Origin: Anaerolineales bacterium UBA5069
GTDB taxonomy: Bacteria > Chloroflexota > Anaerolineae > Caldilineales > Caldilineaceae
Assembly (NCBI GenBank): GCA_002415895.1
Contig: DIAV01000195.1
Location: 27,047 to 35,460, forward strand
Length of the DNA: 8,414 nt
Direction of reading: 5' to 3'
The notes under the pieces were generated by a model. It was not told the origin of the DNA. It was given only the letters and a program-made list of their open reading frames with translations, and did not search any database. Positions 1-7,201 of the stretch are shown here, piece after piece (the stretch's first letter is position 1; each line of letters opens with the position of its first letter). The position numbers were made by a program, and so were the translations under genes.

Positions 1-398
1 GGAGAATTGGTCTCAAAGAGAATTGCGGCTTTGTAGCTGCGCGCGGCTGCTTCCTCCAGCAGGGCGGCCACATTGGCCTCGGTGGGGTTGCCGCCACCGG
101 GGCCATACCATGCCGCCACCAGCGCATCAATGCCCGCCGCGCGCGCCTGGTCTATGTGGCGACCCATGGCCGCGCGATCGCTGCTGACGTAGGGCTGCGC
201 AGGTGCGTCGCTCAGTGTGCCGGAGCCCCACGTGGCATCGTCAAACCAAAGGTAGTAGAAAGCGAGGACAAGTGGATCGCCGCCGCTTTGCGCGCCGGCG
301 CTGGGCGAGCGAACCGCGGCAAAGAAGAGCAGCAGGGCAAGCAAAAAGAGCGTCAGGCCAATGCGCCAGCCCAGCGCTTTGAGGTATCGGGGGTGCAT
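1..398 (-). CDS. Secreted or anchored GH99-like (glycosyl hydrolase 71/99-type) protein, 3' end cut by window
   Basis: Translation from the ATG at 398 gives 132 residues and stays open to the left edge, so only the N-terminus is present. Residues 1-36 look like a signal peptide: basic start (HPRYLK), hydrophobic core at about 13-29, then an AGA/Q site near residue 36; an uncleaved anchor is also possible. The mature part begins with LAFYYLWFD, then a YVSSD motif followed by [20 protein letters not shown] and GPGG. This order (YYxW, S-S-D, RHIxxAxxAGID, WxGPG) is what I know from the start of GH99-like TIM-barrel domains, which cleave alpha-mannosides in characterised members; the substrate here is unknown. 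An in-frame TGA lies about 21 bases upstream, which limits the start; no clear Shine-Dalgarno is visible. It lies after the terminator that ends the radical SAM unit, so it is probably a separate transcript. The family call rests on a short fragment and is moderate; the gene itself is well supported. Confidence 0.72.
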   Translation of the reverse strand, partial: MHPRYLKALGWRIGLTLFLLALLLFFAAVRSPSAGAQSGGDPLVLAFYYLWFDDATWGSGTLSDAPAQPYVSSDRAAMGRHIDQARAAGIDALVAAWYGPGGGNPTEANVAALLEEAAARSYKAAILFETNS

Positions 399-567
399 AT
401 GGTTTCGCAAATGTTTTCAACGCAGGCGTTGCGGGCCGAAAAGCGGCACGGCGCGCGTGCGTTCCAAAGAGCCCATGCGGGCAGGATCACTGCAGCCAAG
501 CGTACCATGCGGCAGGCGCGCATGCCAAACGGGGTGGGGCGCGGGCGGCGGGTGTCGCATGGTGAAC
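399..567. other. Intergenic region upstream of the GH99-like gene
   Basis: About 170 GC-rich bases between the terminator and the GH99-like start. The promoter of that gene should be here, but I see no convincing -35/-10 pair on the minus strand. Two similar short runs (ATGCGGGCAGG near 476 and ATGCGGCAGG near 508) are the only repeat seen. No gene is supported on either strand. Confidence 0.4.
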
Positions 568-593
568 AAAAACGGAGGGCCGGCAGGCCCCCC
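568..593 (-). terminator. Intrinsic terminator after the radical SAM gene
   Basis: On the minus strand an 8-bp stem (GGGGGGCC with GGCCCTCC, one mismatch) and a 4-base TGCC loop are followed by G and five T residues. It lies 28 bp past the stop codon at 622. The GC stem plus T-run is the standard Rho-independent form and marks the end of the upstream transcription unit. Confidence 0.85.
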
Positions 594-621
594 GGTGCAT
601 TGCTTTGTGTGCGTGCTTGCC

Positions 622-2094
622 TTACGCCGCCGCTTTCTCGCGCTGCGCAGGGCGCTCGCTGGGCGGCTGCTGGTCGGGCGTGCCAATGAAGAAGCGCTTC
701 ACCTGGGCGAGTGTGCCGGGGATGTTCGTCCAGTTCTCCTTGAACATCATCTTCTCCAGCACACGCTCGGGGCGGTAGAGGTAGAAACGGCGGTAGGCTT
801 CGCGCCATTTCTTGATGACCATCTCGGCGTCGTAGTTCTCATTCATGCTAAAGCGCGGCTTCTGCTCGTGGATGGCAAAGTCGCCCCAGTTATCGGCAAA
901 GACCTCGCCGCCATCCTGAATCATGTCATACATGACAGTGCCGGGGAAGGGCGCGGCGAGCATGAAGTTGGCAAGCTTGGGGTCCAGTTCCAGCGCCAGC
1001 TTGATGGTCTTCTCCATGGTCTCTTCATTGTCGCCGGGCATCCCGAAGATAAAGAAGCCCATGGTTTGCAGGTTGGCGGCCTTGGCATTGGCAAAGGCCT
1101 CGCGCACCTGATCCAACGTTTGCCCCTTGCGAATGACATTGCGCAGCATGTTCTCGTCGCCGTTTTCCACGCCGAAGCCCACACGCTTGCAGCCCGCCGC
1201 CTTCATCAACTGAAAGAGTTCCAGGTCGGTGTGATTCACCTTCATACCGTGCACTGTGACCCAGGGCACGTGGTTGAGCCCCTCTTCCACCAGGCGGCGG
1301 CAAAGCTCCTTGGCGCGCGGCAGCTTGAGGTTCCAGATGTCATCGGTCACGCCGATTTCGGTGGCGCCGAGCCCATGCACCAGCCACTTCCACTCCTGAA
1401 TGACGCTCTCCACAGAGCGGGCGCGCCAGGTGTCGCCCGTGACGGGCTTGGAGCAGAAGGTGCACTTGTAGGGACAGCCGCGGCTGGTGAGAATGGTAAA
1501 GGAGCGCGCGTTGCGATCCAGCCCATCGGTAAGCGGCTGAAGATTCGTGTAGCGGTCAATCTTGAAGAGATCATGCGCGGGGAAGGGCAGCGCATCCAGA
1601 TCGGGGATCATGGGGCTTTCGGGGCTGGCAATGATTTCGCCGTTGCGCTTGAAATGAATACCCGGAATGATGCCCGGCTCGCGCCCGGCCTCCAGCGTGT
1701 CAATCAATTCGAGGAAGGAGTACTCGGCCTCGCCCTTGAAGACGTAATCGACATAGGCATCGTGGGGCGCCTGCATGGATTCCAGCGGCATGATTGTGAG
1801 GTGTGGGCCGCCCAGCACGGTGATGAGGCCGCGTGCCTTGGCCAGTTTCGCCATCTGCCATGCATCGGGCATGAGGGGCGTTGTGGCGGTGATGCCGATC
1901 ATTGCGTAGGGGCGCCCCTCGGCCACGGCGAGGTCCAGGTAATACTCAACGTCCACATCTTCCACCGAGGCGTCGAAGATCATCACCTCATGGCCGCCCT
2001 CGCGGATGACAGCCGCGAGATAGCCCAGCCCCAGGGGAATGTGCTTGCGGGCGCTCCAGACTTTGGCTTCGGGGCTGGCAAGAATTACACGCAT
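622..2094 (-). CDS. B12-binding-domain radical SAM protein (paralogue 1)
   Basis: A 490-residue protein of the cobalamin-dependent radical SAM superfamily. Residues 1-140 form a B12-binding Rossmann domain: [10 protein letters not shown] start, LGLGYLAAV at 21-29, and GGPH at 95-98, a strand-turn typical of this domain in these enzymes. There is no DxHxxG motif, so a lower histidine ligand to cobalt is not expected. The radical SAM core follows, with [12 protein letters not shown] giving the CX3CX2C cluster ligands C207, C211 and C214, a GVENGDE segment near 308-314 and GMPG near 351. A helical C-terminus ends in a charged Ala-rich tail. The start at 2094 is chosen because GGAAGG lies 9 bases upstream and homology begins there; the longer frame to 2223 is rejected because it reads through a repeat. 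Family members methylate unactivated carbons or make cyclisations or oxidations; the substrate here is unknown. It follows a close paralogue and ends in the terminator at 593. Confidence 0.9.
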   Translation of the reverse strand: MRVILASPEAKVWSARKHIPLGLGYLAAVIREGGHEVMIFDASVEDVDVEYYLDLAVAEGRPYAMIGITATTPLMPDAWQMAKLAKARGLITVLGGPHLTIMPLESMQAPHDAYVDYVFKGEAEYSFLELIDTLEAGREPGIIPGIHFKRNGEIIASPESPMIPDLDALPFPAHDLFKIDRYTNLQPLTDGLDRNARSFTILTSRGCPYKCTFCSKPVTGDTWRARSVESVIQEWKWLVHGLGATEIGVTDDIWNLKLPRAKELCRRLVEEGLNHVPWVTVHGMKVNHTDLELFQLMKAAGCKRVGFGVENGDENMLRNVIRKGQTLDQVREAFANAKAANLQTMGFFIFGMPGDNEETMEKTIKLALELDPKLANFMLAAPFPGTVMYDMIQDGGEVFADNWGDFAIHEQKPRFSMNENYDAEMVIKKWREAYRRFYLYRPERVLEKMMFKENWTNIPGTLAQVKRFFIGTPDQQPPSERPAQREKAAA

Positions 2095-2103
2095 TCGTTC
2101 ATA

Positions 2104-2109
2104 CCTTCC
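2104..2109 (-). promoter_or_regulatory. Ribosome binding site fixing the start at 2094
   Basis: GGAAGG on the minus strand, 9 bases before the ATG at 2094. An upstream in-frame ATG at 2223 would add 43 residues encoded by repeat DNA, so this site decides the start. Confidence 0.7.
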
Positions 2110-2135
2110 AGATAATTCATGCAAAAACAGCATTT

Positions 2136-2296
2136 GACGCAAAGGCGCCAAGGCGCCAAGGCGCAAAGGAAACGCAAAGAACAGGAAAGGCAAGTTAAGA
2201 AAAGCGGCCTTACGGACAGGCAAGCATAAGCGAATTGTCGCTTTCCCTCGCTTCTGCTTTTCTTTGCGTTTCTCCGCGTCTCTGCGTCTTTGCGTC
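2136..2296. repeat. Palindromic GCAAAG-type repeat element between the two radical SAM genes
   Basis: A roughly 160-bp element with imperfect inverted ends. GACGCAAAG at 2136-2144 pairs with CTTTGCGTC at 2288-2296, and AAACGCAAAGA at 2170-2180 pairs exactly with TCTTTGCGTTT at 2261-2271. The left arm also has three 8-bp units (GGCGCCAA, GGCGCCAA, GGCGCAAA) at 2144-2167 that the right arm lacks. The centre, about 2190-2255, is not strongly structured. It has no coding content and fills the gap between stop 2307 and start 2094. I recall similar GCAAAGRCGCAAAG sequences dispersed in several environmental phyla, so this is probably a non-autonomous repeat rather than a locus-specific regulator. 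In RNA it would fold into a long hairpin and could reduce read-through. Confidence 0.8.
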
Positions 2297-2306
2297 GAAG
2301 TTGTTG

Positions 2307-3812
2307 TTACAGGGCGCCTTCGGCCTCAACCGACTTGCGCAGGCCGGTCTTTTCCTTTTTGGGCACAAAGGTGCGCAAGGCAATACGCGCATTGCGCGGC
2401 AGGTTGAACCAGAAATCCTTGTTCTGCAAGCGGCGCATAATGGGCTTGGGCCGCAGGTAGAACTGGCGATAGGCCTTGCGGTACATCTCTTCCACCAGCT
2501 CGGCCGTCATGTCGCCCATCTCGTAGCGCGCCTGCTGCTCAAAGAAGACGTAGTCATCCCAGTCGTTAATCAGCATGCGCCCCTGCCGCTTGACAATCTC
2601 GTAGACCTTGGTGCCTGGGTAGGGGGTCATCATGGAGAAGTTGGCAATCATGGGGTCAATCTCAATCGCGAAGTCGATTGAGTTTTGCATCGTCTGGCGC
2701 GTTTCGCCGGGCAGGCCGATGATCATGAAAGCAATCGTCTCAATGCCCACTTCCTTGGCATTCTTGAAGGCGGCGCGGATTGTGTCCAGGTCGATCTTCT
2801 TGTCAATGCTCTTGAGGATTTCGGGGTCGCCCGTTTCCACGCCAAATGCCGTACGCTTGAGGCCGGCGCGCTTGAGCAGCGTCAGCAGTTCCTTGGTGGC
2901 CAGATTGGCGCGAATGCCGTTGACAAAGATCCACGGTACGTGGTTGAGGTTGTTCTCAATCAGCAGAGTGGCAATCTCTTCGAGCCGCTTCATGCGGATG
3001 TTGGCGCTGTCGTCCAGCACGCCAATCTCCTGGGCGCCCAGATCTTCCACCAGATGACGCCACTCGGCCAGCACGCTCTCAGGGCCGCGGCTGCGCCACT
3101 TGATGGGCATAATGCTCTGGCTGCAGAAGGTGCAGCGGTAGGGGCAGCCGCGACTGGTGAGGATGCTGAAGGATTTCGCGCCGTCCACGTGATCGGTGGC
3201 GGGCTGCAGATTGGTGTAGCGGTCCATCTTGAAGAGATGGTAGGCGGGCCAGGGCAGGCTGTCGAGATCGGCCACCGGCGGGCGATCCACATTGTTGTGA
3301 ATCTGGCCGTCGCTGGTCTTGTAGGTAATGCCATCGCAGTCTGTGAAGACATCATTTTCCACAGCCATGAGGGCGTCGGTGCGGAAATTGTCTTCGCTGT
3401 ATTCGGGGTGCTCCTTCAGGAAGTTCTCCAGGCGCACGCAGATGTCAATCCACGTGTCCTCGCCCTCGCCGCGCGCCACAATGTCCACATAGGGCTTCTC
3501 GCACGACTCTTCGGGCAGCACGGAGACGTGCGGGCCGCCAATGACAACGGGCACATCCAGCACTTCCTTGACGGACTTGGCTGTGCGCCATGCCTGTTTC
3601 ACCTGGGGCGTGTTGGCGGTGATGCCAACAATGTGCGGGCGGTAGCGCTGGATGAACTCGGCCACCGACTCTTTCTCCACATCGGCGTCAAAAACAACCA
3701 CCTCGTCGCCGCGCCGCTCGCTGACGGCACCCAAATAGGCCAGGCCCAGATGCGCCGTGGTGCGCGTGTCAATGGGCAGGCGAAACTTCGGATTGATGAG
3801 AGCGATGCGCAT
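2307..3812 (-). CDS. B12-binding-domain radical SAM protein (paralogue 2)
   Basis: A 501-residue cobalamin-type radical SAM protein. The N-terminal B12-binding Rossmann domain spans about 1-140 ([23 protein letters not shown] at 92-95) and again lacks DxHxxG. A linker holds the [11 protein letters not shown] stretch near 197-207, then [12 protein letters not shown] supplies CX3CX2C ligands C223, C227 and C230. GVETGDP near 324-330 and GLPGE near 366-370 are further barrel-strand motifs, and PYPGT near 397-401 leads to a helical C-terminus. It is co-linear with the 622-2094 product over almost the whole length, including [21 protein letters not shown] and NAK segments, so the pair arose by duplication. 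The ATG at 3812 follows AGGAGG at an 11-base distance. Upstream is a 168-bp repeat-bearing gap after the nfu-like gene. Reaction and substrate are unknown; methyl transfer or another radical modification is the family-based guess. Confidence 0.9.
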   Translation of the reverse strand: MRIALINPKFRLPIDTRTTAHLGLAYLGAVSERRGDEVVVFDADVEKESVAEFIQRYRPHIVGITANTPQVKQAWRTAKSVKEVLDVPVVIGGPHVSVLPEESCEKPYVDIVARGEGEDTWIDICVRLENFLKEHPEYSEDNFRTDALMAVENDVFTDCDGITYKTSDGQIHNNVDRPPVADLDSLPWPAYHLFKMDRYTNLQPATDHVDGAKSFSILTSRGCPYRCTFCSQSIMPIKWRSRGPESVLAEWRHLVEDLGAQEIGVLDDSANIRMKRLEEIATLLIENNLNHVPWIFVNGIRANLATKELLTLLKRAGLKRTAFGVETGDPEILKSIDKKIDLDTIRAAFKNAKEVGIETIAFMIIGLPGETRQTMQNSIDFAIEIDPMIANFSMMTPYPGTKVYEIVKRQGRMLINDWDDYVFFEQQARYEMGDMTAELVEEMYRKAYRQFYLRPKPIMRRLQNKDFWFNLPRNARIALRTFVPKKEKTGLRKSVEAEGAL

Positions 3813-3815
3813 GTT

Positions 3816-3829
3816 GAGGAAATCCTCCT
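3816..3829 (-). promoter_or_regulatory. Shine-Dalgarno inside a short palindrome
   Basis: AGGAGG (3829-3824) is the ribosome binding site for the gene starting at 3812. It overlaps a perfect palindrome, GAGGA-AA-TCCTC at 3816-3827 on the plus strand. In mRNA this allows a 4-bp GAGG/CCUC stem with an AUUU loop that would cover most of the site. The stem is short, so an effect on translation is only a possibility. Confidence 0.5.
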
Positions 3830-3854
3830 GAACGGGTAGAAACGGCTGTGCAGA

Positions 3855-3962
3855 TGCGCAATGACGAGTTGGGAGTTACGAGTTACCAGTTGCTAATTAC
3901 CAATTATTGGTAATTGGTAATTGGTAATTGGTAATAGGTAATTAGTAACTGGCAACTGCGCA
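3855..3962. repeat. AT-rich palindromic element with tandem ATTGGTA heptamers
   Basis: The left arm at 3881-3901 (AGTTACCAGTTGCTAATTACC) is the reverse complement of the right arm at 3937-3957 with 19 of 21 matches, and TGCGCA sits outside both arms (3855-3860 and 3957-3962). Between and into the right arm lie six tandem 7-bp units at 3906-3947: four exact ATTGGTA, then ATAGGTA and ATTAGTA. The block is far richer in A/T than its flanks. No protein is encoded. It separates the nfu-like stop (3980) from the radical SAM start (3812). It could form a large cruciform or RNA hairpin, act as a weak terminator, or be a dispersed repeat; I recall similar TTGGTAA arrays in cyanobacteria and Chloroflexota. 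Confidence 0.85.
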
Positions 3963-3979
3963 TTCCATATGCACTGCGT

Positions 3980-4309
3980 CTAAATAGTCCGGTTATACAA
4001 AGCCGAAATGTCGATGTCCGTCATCGCGTTGACGCCGCGGACATCGTCGGGAAACTTTTCCTTGAGCAAGCGCTGGATGCCCAGCTTCATGGTCAGCAGG
4101 CTGATGGGGCAGTCAATGCATGCGCCCATCATGCGCAAATGGACAATGCCCTTGGCATCGAGTTCGATCACCTCGACGTCGCCGCCATCCATATACAGGT
4201 TGGGGCGATAGCCATTGAGCGCGGCTTGAATGCGCGCTTCAAGGGTAGCGCTGTTTTCAGGCGCTACGGATGCTTCAAAGAGTGCGGTTTCTGCGTTTGT
4301 CAATTCCAT
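3980..4309 (-). CDS. Nfu-type Fe-S cluster scaffold/carrier (NifU C-terminal domain)
   Basis: A 109-residue stand-alone Nfu domain. RPNLYMDGGDVEVIELD at about 35-51 is the classic entry to the fold, and GACIDCPIS carries the CX2C pair C64/C67 that holds a [4Fe-4S] cluster at a dimer interface in characterised Nfu proteins. KLGIQRLLKEKFPD and RGV follow as in the family. The first 20 residues are variable. The ATG at 4309 is preferred, with GGAAAG four bases before it; a TTG at 4321 in the same frame would add four residues but lacks a site. The gap to the upstream DUF2203 stop is 14 bp, so the two are almost certainly co-transcribed. Probable role: passing clusters to apo-enzymes such as the radical SAM proteins encoded on both sides. 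Family call is firm; client assignment is inference. Confidence 0.9.
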   Translation of the reverse strand: MELTNAETALFEASVAPENSATLEARIQAALNGYRPNLYMDGGDVEVIELDAKGIVHLRMMGACIDCPISLLTMKLGIQRLLKEKFPDDVRGVNAMTDIDISALYNRTI

Positions 4310-4323
4310 GTAACTTTCCAAAA

Positions 4324-4728
4324 TCAGGCAATGCGGTCGTCAATGGGGTGGCGGCCGGCAAAGCCCGCATCCATCTCATGCCAGAATTCAATGTTATCCT
4401 CGCCATACTGCCAGCAAAGATAGACCTGCTTGCCGTCGCGCATGCCCACAAAATCCACCAGCCCGGCGTCCACGTCCTGGATCAGAATGCCCAGGTTGAG
4501 AATGCCCTTCAGCCCCACCTCGAGCAGGTTGAACGCGGGCAGGGCGGCGCTGGCTTCGGCGTTGCCGCCGTTGGTGGCCGCGCTGCGCAGCACGGCCCAC
4601 AGCGCCGGTTGGTGCGCGACAAGCTGCTTGCGCGCGGCCTGCGCCTGTGCCATAAGCGCCTTGACTTGCGGCAGCAGCGCGCGCGCTTCGGCTAATGTGT
4701 AGGTGCGCGGCCGCATGGCTGCGGGCAT
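4324..4728 (-). CDS. DUF2203 family protein
   Basis: A 134-residue soluble protein matching my memory of DUF2203: YTLAEARALLPQVKALMAQA at 10-29 opens the family, a helical segment follows, then a conserved C-terminal block with GLVDFVGMRDGKQVYLCWQY (89-108), GEDNIEFWHEMDAGFAGR (109-126) and a closing P-I-D. The function of the family is not established as far as I know. A single Cys (C105) lies in the conserved VYLCW strand. No signal peptide or membrane segment is seen. Start choice is weak: ATG at 4728 and ATG at 4716 are in the same frame and neither has a strong ribosome binding site; I take the first. It is placed between the A-type carrier and Nfu genes, 14 bp from the latter, which makes a link to Fe-S metabolism worth testing but does not prove one. 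Confidence 0.85.
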   Translation of the reverse strand: MPAAMRPRTYTLAEARALLPQVKALMAQAQAARKQLVAHQPALWAVLRSAATNGGNAEASAALPAFNLLEVGLKGILNLGILIQDVDAGLVDFVGMRDGKQVYLCWQYGEDNIEFWHEMDAGFAGRHPIDDRIA

Positions 4729-4749
4729 GGTTCTACGCCTGTCTGTGCA

Positions 4750-4799
4750 GAAGCCGGAGCTGCGCTGCACGCTGGTTGCGGCGGCGCAACCCCGGCTTC
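4750..4799 (-). other. Nested stem-loop in the A-type carrier/DUF2203 gap
   Basis: Outer arms GAAGCCGG (4750-4757) and CCGGCTTC (4792-4799) are exact complements, as are inner arms GGTTGCG (4774-4780) and CGCAACC (4785-4791) around a GCGG loop. The two stems abut on one side; 16 bases (4758-4773) bulge on the other. It starts about 10 bases after the stop at 4810. There is no T-run on the minus strand, so it is not a normal intrinsic terminator; mRNA processing or 3' end protection of the upstream message is more likely. Confidence 0.6.
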
Positions 4800-4809
4800 A
4801 ATTCATGGA

Positions 4810-5184
<375 letters not shown>

Positions 5185-5192
5185 CTGCAAAT

Positions 5193-5211
5193 CTCCTTGA
5201 AAACGTTCAAG
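5193..5211 (-). promoter_or_regulatory. Palindrome overlapping the A-type carrier ribosome binding site
   Basis: CTTGAA (5196-5201), AACG, TTCAAG (5206-5211) form a perfect 6+4+6 inverted repeat. The minus-strand AAGGAG ribosome binding site (5198-5193) starts inside the proximal arm. It could be an operator half-pair or an RNA hairpin that partly hides the site. No known regulator motif is matched. Confidence 0.5.
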
Positions 5212-5319
5212 AGCCAAATTGTTGTCAGTTCAGGGACGAAAGCCTTCTGTTCGTGCAACACAGCATTGTGCGTGCGACGCGCCTTTGGGCATCCGCCCTT
5301 CAACCTGTAACGCGCAGTG

Positions 5320-6402
5320 TCACCCGCCGAGCTGATTCATGGCTCGGTTTCCTGCAACAAGCCCCTGTGCAAGGCCGTGGCCCCAGGGCTTGTGGTACGC
5401 ACCATCAAGCATCAACTGCTGTAATTCGGCAAAGGTGGCCCCCTGGCGCAGCGGCGTCAGCAGGTCCACTTCATCCTCGCGCAGCAGGCAGAGGCGCAAC
5501 TTGCCATCGGCCGTCAGACGCACGCGCCCGCAACCCTGGCAGAAGGGCTCTGTCACGCTGCTGATAAAGCCCAGCGTGCCCGCCGCGCCGGCAATGCGGA
5601 AGGGGCGACTGGGGTCCACATAGTCGTAGGTGGTCTCCTCCAGCGGGCCGAAGACAGCCTCAATGCGCTGCTTCATTTCGGCATAGGTGACCACATTGGT
5701 CTGCTGAAAATCGGTAATCTCGCCAAAGGGCATCATCTCGATAAAGCGCACGTCCCACTCGTTTTCGAGGGTCAGGCGCGCCAGATCGATCATGTCCTCC
5801 CGGTCATTGAAGTTGCGCACAACCACACTGTTAAGTTTAATGGGCAGCAGCCCGGCGGCCTCGGCGGCGCTGATGGCGCGCCAGACATCGTCCACGTGGC
5901 CCCAGCGCGTAATGGTGTGAAACTTCTCGGGATTGAGCGTGTCGATGCTGATGTTGACGCGCTTCAATCCGGCCTGGGCCAGGGGGCCGGCCATCTTCTC
6001 CAGCAACAGGCCGTTGGTCGTCATGGCCAAATCGGTAATGCCCGGCGTTTGCGCAATTGCGCGCACAATCTCGACAACGTTGGGGCGAATCGACGGCTCG
6101 CCGCCGGTGAGACGCACCTTGTTGACGCCCAGCGAAGCGGCCACGCGCACGAGCGTGAGCAGCTCCTCGTCGCGCATCAGATCGGCGCGCGACATGAATT
6201 GCATATCCTCGGGCATACAGTAAACGCAGCGCAAATTACATGCATCGGTGAGGCTGATGCGCAGATAGTTGATGCGCCTGCCGAACTGATCAATGGCCAG
6301 CGGGGCGCCTCCAGGTGCAGGATCGATGCGGACCTTGCCCAGCGGGCTCTCCAAAAGCGTAATCGGAATGCTGCCCGCGGGGCGCGGTGTCGTTTGTATC
6401 AT
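5320..6402 (-). CDS. moaA: GTP 3',8-cyclase MoaA (molybdenum cofactor biosynthesis)
   Basis: A 360-residue MoaA, the radical SAM enzyme that, with MoaC, turns GTP into cyclic pyranopterin monophosphate at the first step of molybdenum cofactor synthesis. All landmarks are present: FGRRINYLRISLTDACNLRC, with N-terminal CX3CX2C ligands C55, C59 and C62 in CNLRCVYC; LTGGEP at 98-103; TTNG at 128-131; the second-cluster CX2CX13C set C288, C291 and C305; and the C-terminal GG (MNQLGG) needed for activity in studied MoaA. Residues 1-38 form an N-terminal extension about 25 residues longer than I expect. The ATG at 6402 is the only good start; it lies 2 bp after the TGA of the SufR-like gene, so the two are translationally coupled and co-transcribed. 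moaC, moaE and other cofactor genes are not in the window. Confidence is very high. Confidence 0.97.
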   Translation of the reverse strand: MIQTTPRPAGSIPITLLESPLGKVRIDPAPGGAPLAIDQFGRRINYLRISLTDACNLRCVYCMPEDMQFMSRADLMRDEELLTLVRVAASLGVNKVRLTGGEPSIRPNVVEIVRAIAQTPGITDLAMTTNGLLLEKMAGPLAQAGLKRVNISIDTLNPEKFHTITRWGHVDDVWRAISAAEAAGLLPIKLNSVVVRNFNDREDMIDLARLTLENEWDVRFIEMMPFGEITDFQQTNVVTYAEMKQRIEAVFGPLEETTYDYVDPSRPFRIAGAAGTLGFISSVTEPFCQGCGRVRLTADGKLRLCLLREDEVDLLTPLRQGATFAELQQLMLDGAYHKPWGHGLAQGLVAGNRAMNQLGG

Positions 6403-6404
6403 GA

Positions 6405-7115
6405 TCAGGCCACCAGCGCAATCGAACTGCGCAACACGGCGTGGGGCTCGCTGAAGAGCATGCCCGACTCGCACGCGCAGCCTTTGGTATTTACACGCAC
6501 GCGGTAGGTGCAGCAGTGGTCGTCGCTGCCCATGTGCGCAACACGCTCGCAGTGATCCGAAAAAAGCGTATCCACCAATGTCTGGTCCATAAGACAGAGT
6601 TCGTGGTGTTCGCTGGAGACCCCTGCATAGGGGCAATTGTGTTTGTGTAGCAGAAATGCACCCGCGTCATCGCTCTCCTGCTCCCAACTGGCAAGGTAGC
6701 CGCGCTGGTTGAGGAATTCGGCAACGCGTTGCACACGTTCGTTGAGGGGCAATGCCTGCAGGTCGGGCGCGCCAAATTCGGCGGCAAGGTCGCGCGCCAT
6801 GGCAACAAAGAGCGCGTCCACCTGGGATTGCGGCAGGATATTTTTGACCTGGCGCACGAGATCACCCGCGAAGGCGGCAAAGTTGTTGGGGAAAAGCTCG
6901 TCGGCTTCGTCGGTGAGCGCGTAGATCTGCTGGGGCCGCCCGACGCAGCCGCTGCGCTCCAGGCGATCGACGCGAATGAGCGCATCACCCTGCAGGATGT
7001 CAAGGTGATGGCGTACGGAGACAGGGGCCATCTCCAGCGTTTCCGCCAGTTCGGCCACGGTGGCGCCGTTGCGCTCTTTCAGGATTTCGAGAATGTGTCT
7101 GCGCACTGCGTGCAC
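6405..7115 (-). CDS. SufR-like Fe-S-sensing transcriptional regulator (winged helix)
   Basis: A 236-residue regulator. Residues 1-70 are a winged-helix DNA-binding domain: RRHILEILKERNGATVAELA, recognition helix near APVSVRHHLDIL, wing ending GRPQQIYALTDEADELFP, all as in SufR-type repressors. The C-terminal half is Cys-rich: C161, C174, C189, C201, C202, plus C213 and C215. C161 to C174 is 13 residues and C174 to C202 is 28, the spacing I recall for the cluster ligands of cyanobacterial and mycobacterial SufR. The start is GTG at 7115 with GAGGAA five bases before; no in-frame ATG fits the helix-turn-helix. It leads a two-gene unit with moaA behind a strong promoter. Likely role: repressing or activating according to Fe-S state; targets unknown. 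It could be a related Cys-rich paralogue rather than true SufR, since no suf operon is seen. Confidence 0.85.
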   Translation of the reverse strand: MHAVRRHILEILKERNGATVAELAETLEMAPVSVRHHLDILQGDALIRVDRLERSGCVGRPQQIYALTDEADELFPNNFAAFAGDLVRQVKNILPQSQVDALFVAMARDLAAEFGAPDLQALPLNERVQRVAEFLNQRGYLASWEQESDDAGAFLLHKHNCPYAGVSSEHHELCLMDQTLVDTLFSDHCERVAHMGSDDHCCTYRVRVNTKGCACESGMLFSEPHAVLRSSIALVA

Positions 7116-7172
7116 AAGAATTCCTCACTCACTGCAACATACTGCGAACAAACGATTGCCCCGCCTGCCTTC

Positions 7173-7201
7173 ATTGTACCCTGCCCAGGCTGCGGCGTCA
7201 A
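7173..7201 (-). promoter_or_regulatory. Sigma-70-type promoter for the SufR-like/moaA unit
   Basis: Minus strand TTGACG (7201-7196), 17-base spacer, TACAAT (7178-7173). Both hexamers are one base from consensus and the spacing is ideal. Transcription would start near 7166, leaving a leader of about 50 bases before the GTG at 7115. The spacer holds CCTG-CC-CAGG (7180-7189), a possible operator. Confidence 0.8.

Noticed and set aside
361..2115. Long plus-strand open frame (584 codons) opposite the 622-2094 gene
   Set aside because: It is the antisense shadow of a GC-rich gene with clear radical SAM motifs; its translation is His/Leu/Gly-rich and resembles no family, and it has no ribosome binding site.
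2095..2223. N-terminal extension of the 622-2094 product by 43 residues
   Set aside because: The added residues come from the repeat element, and a good ribosome binding site precedes the internal ATG at 2094.
2136..2296. Insertion sequence
   Set aside because: No transposase frame fits in the 160 bp, and no flanking target duplication is evident.
2685..3839. Long plus-strand open frame opposite the 2307-3812 gene
   Set aside because: Same antisense artefact; it also reads across the start region of the real gene.
3906..3947. CRISPR-like repeat array
   Set aside because: Units are 7 bp with no spacers, so this is a tandem repeat.
5185..5319. Promoter for the A-type carrier gene
   Set aside because: TTGCAC and CTGACA could be -35 boxes but no matching -10 lies 16-18 bases on; read-through from moaA is as likely.
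6403..6636. N-terminal extension of MoaA by 78 residues
   Set aside because: It overlaps the SufR-like coding region in another frame and is Cys/Arg-rich without MoaA similarity; the ATG at 6402 is adequate.
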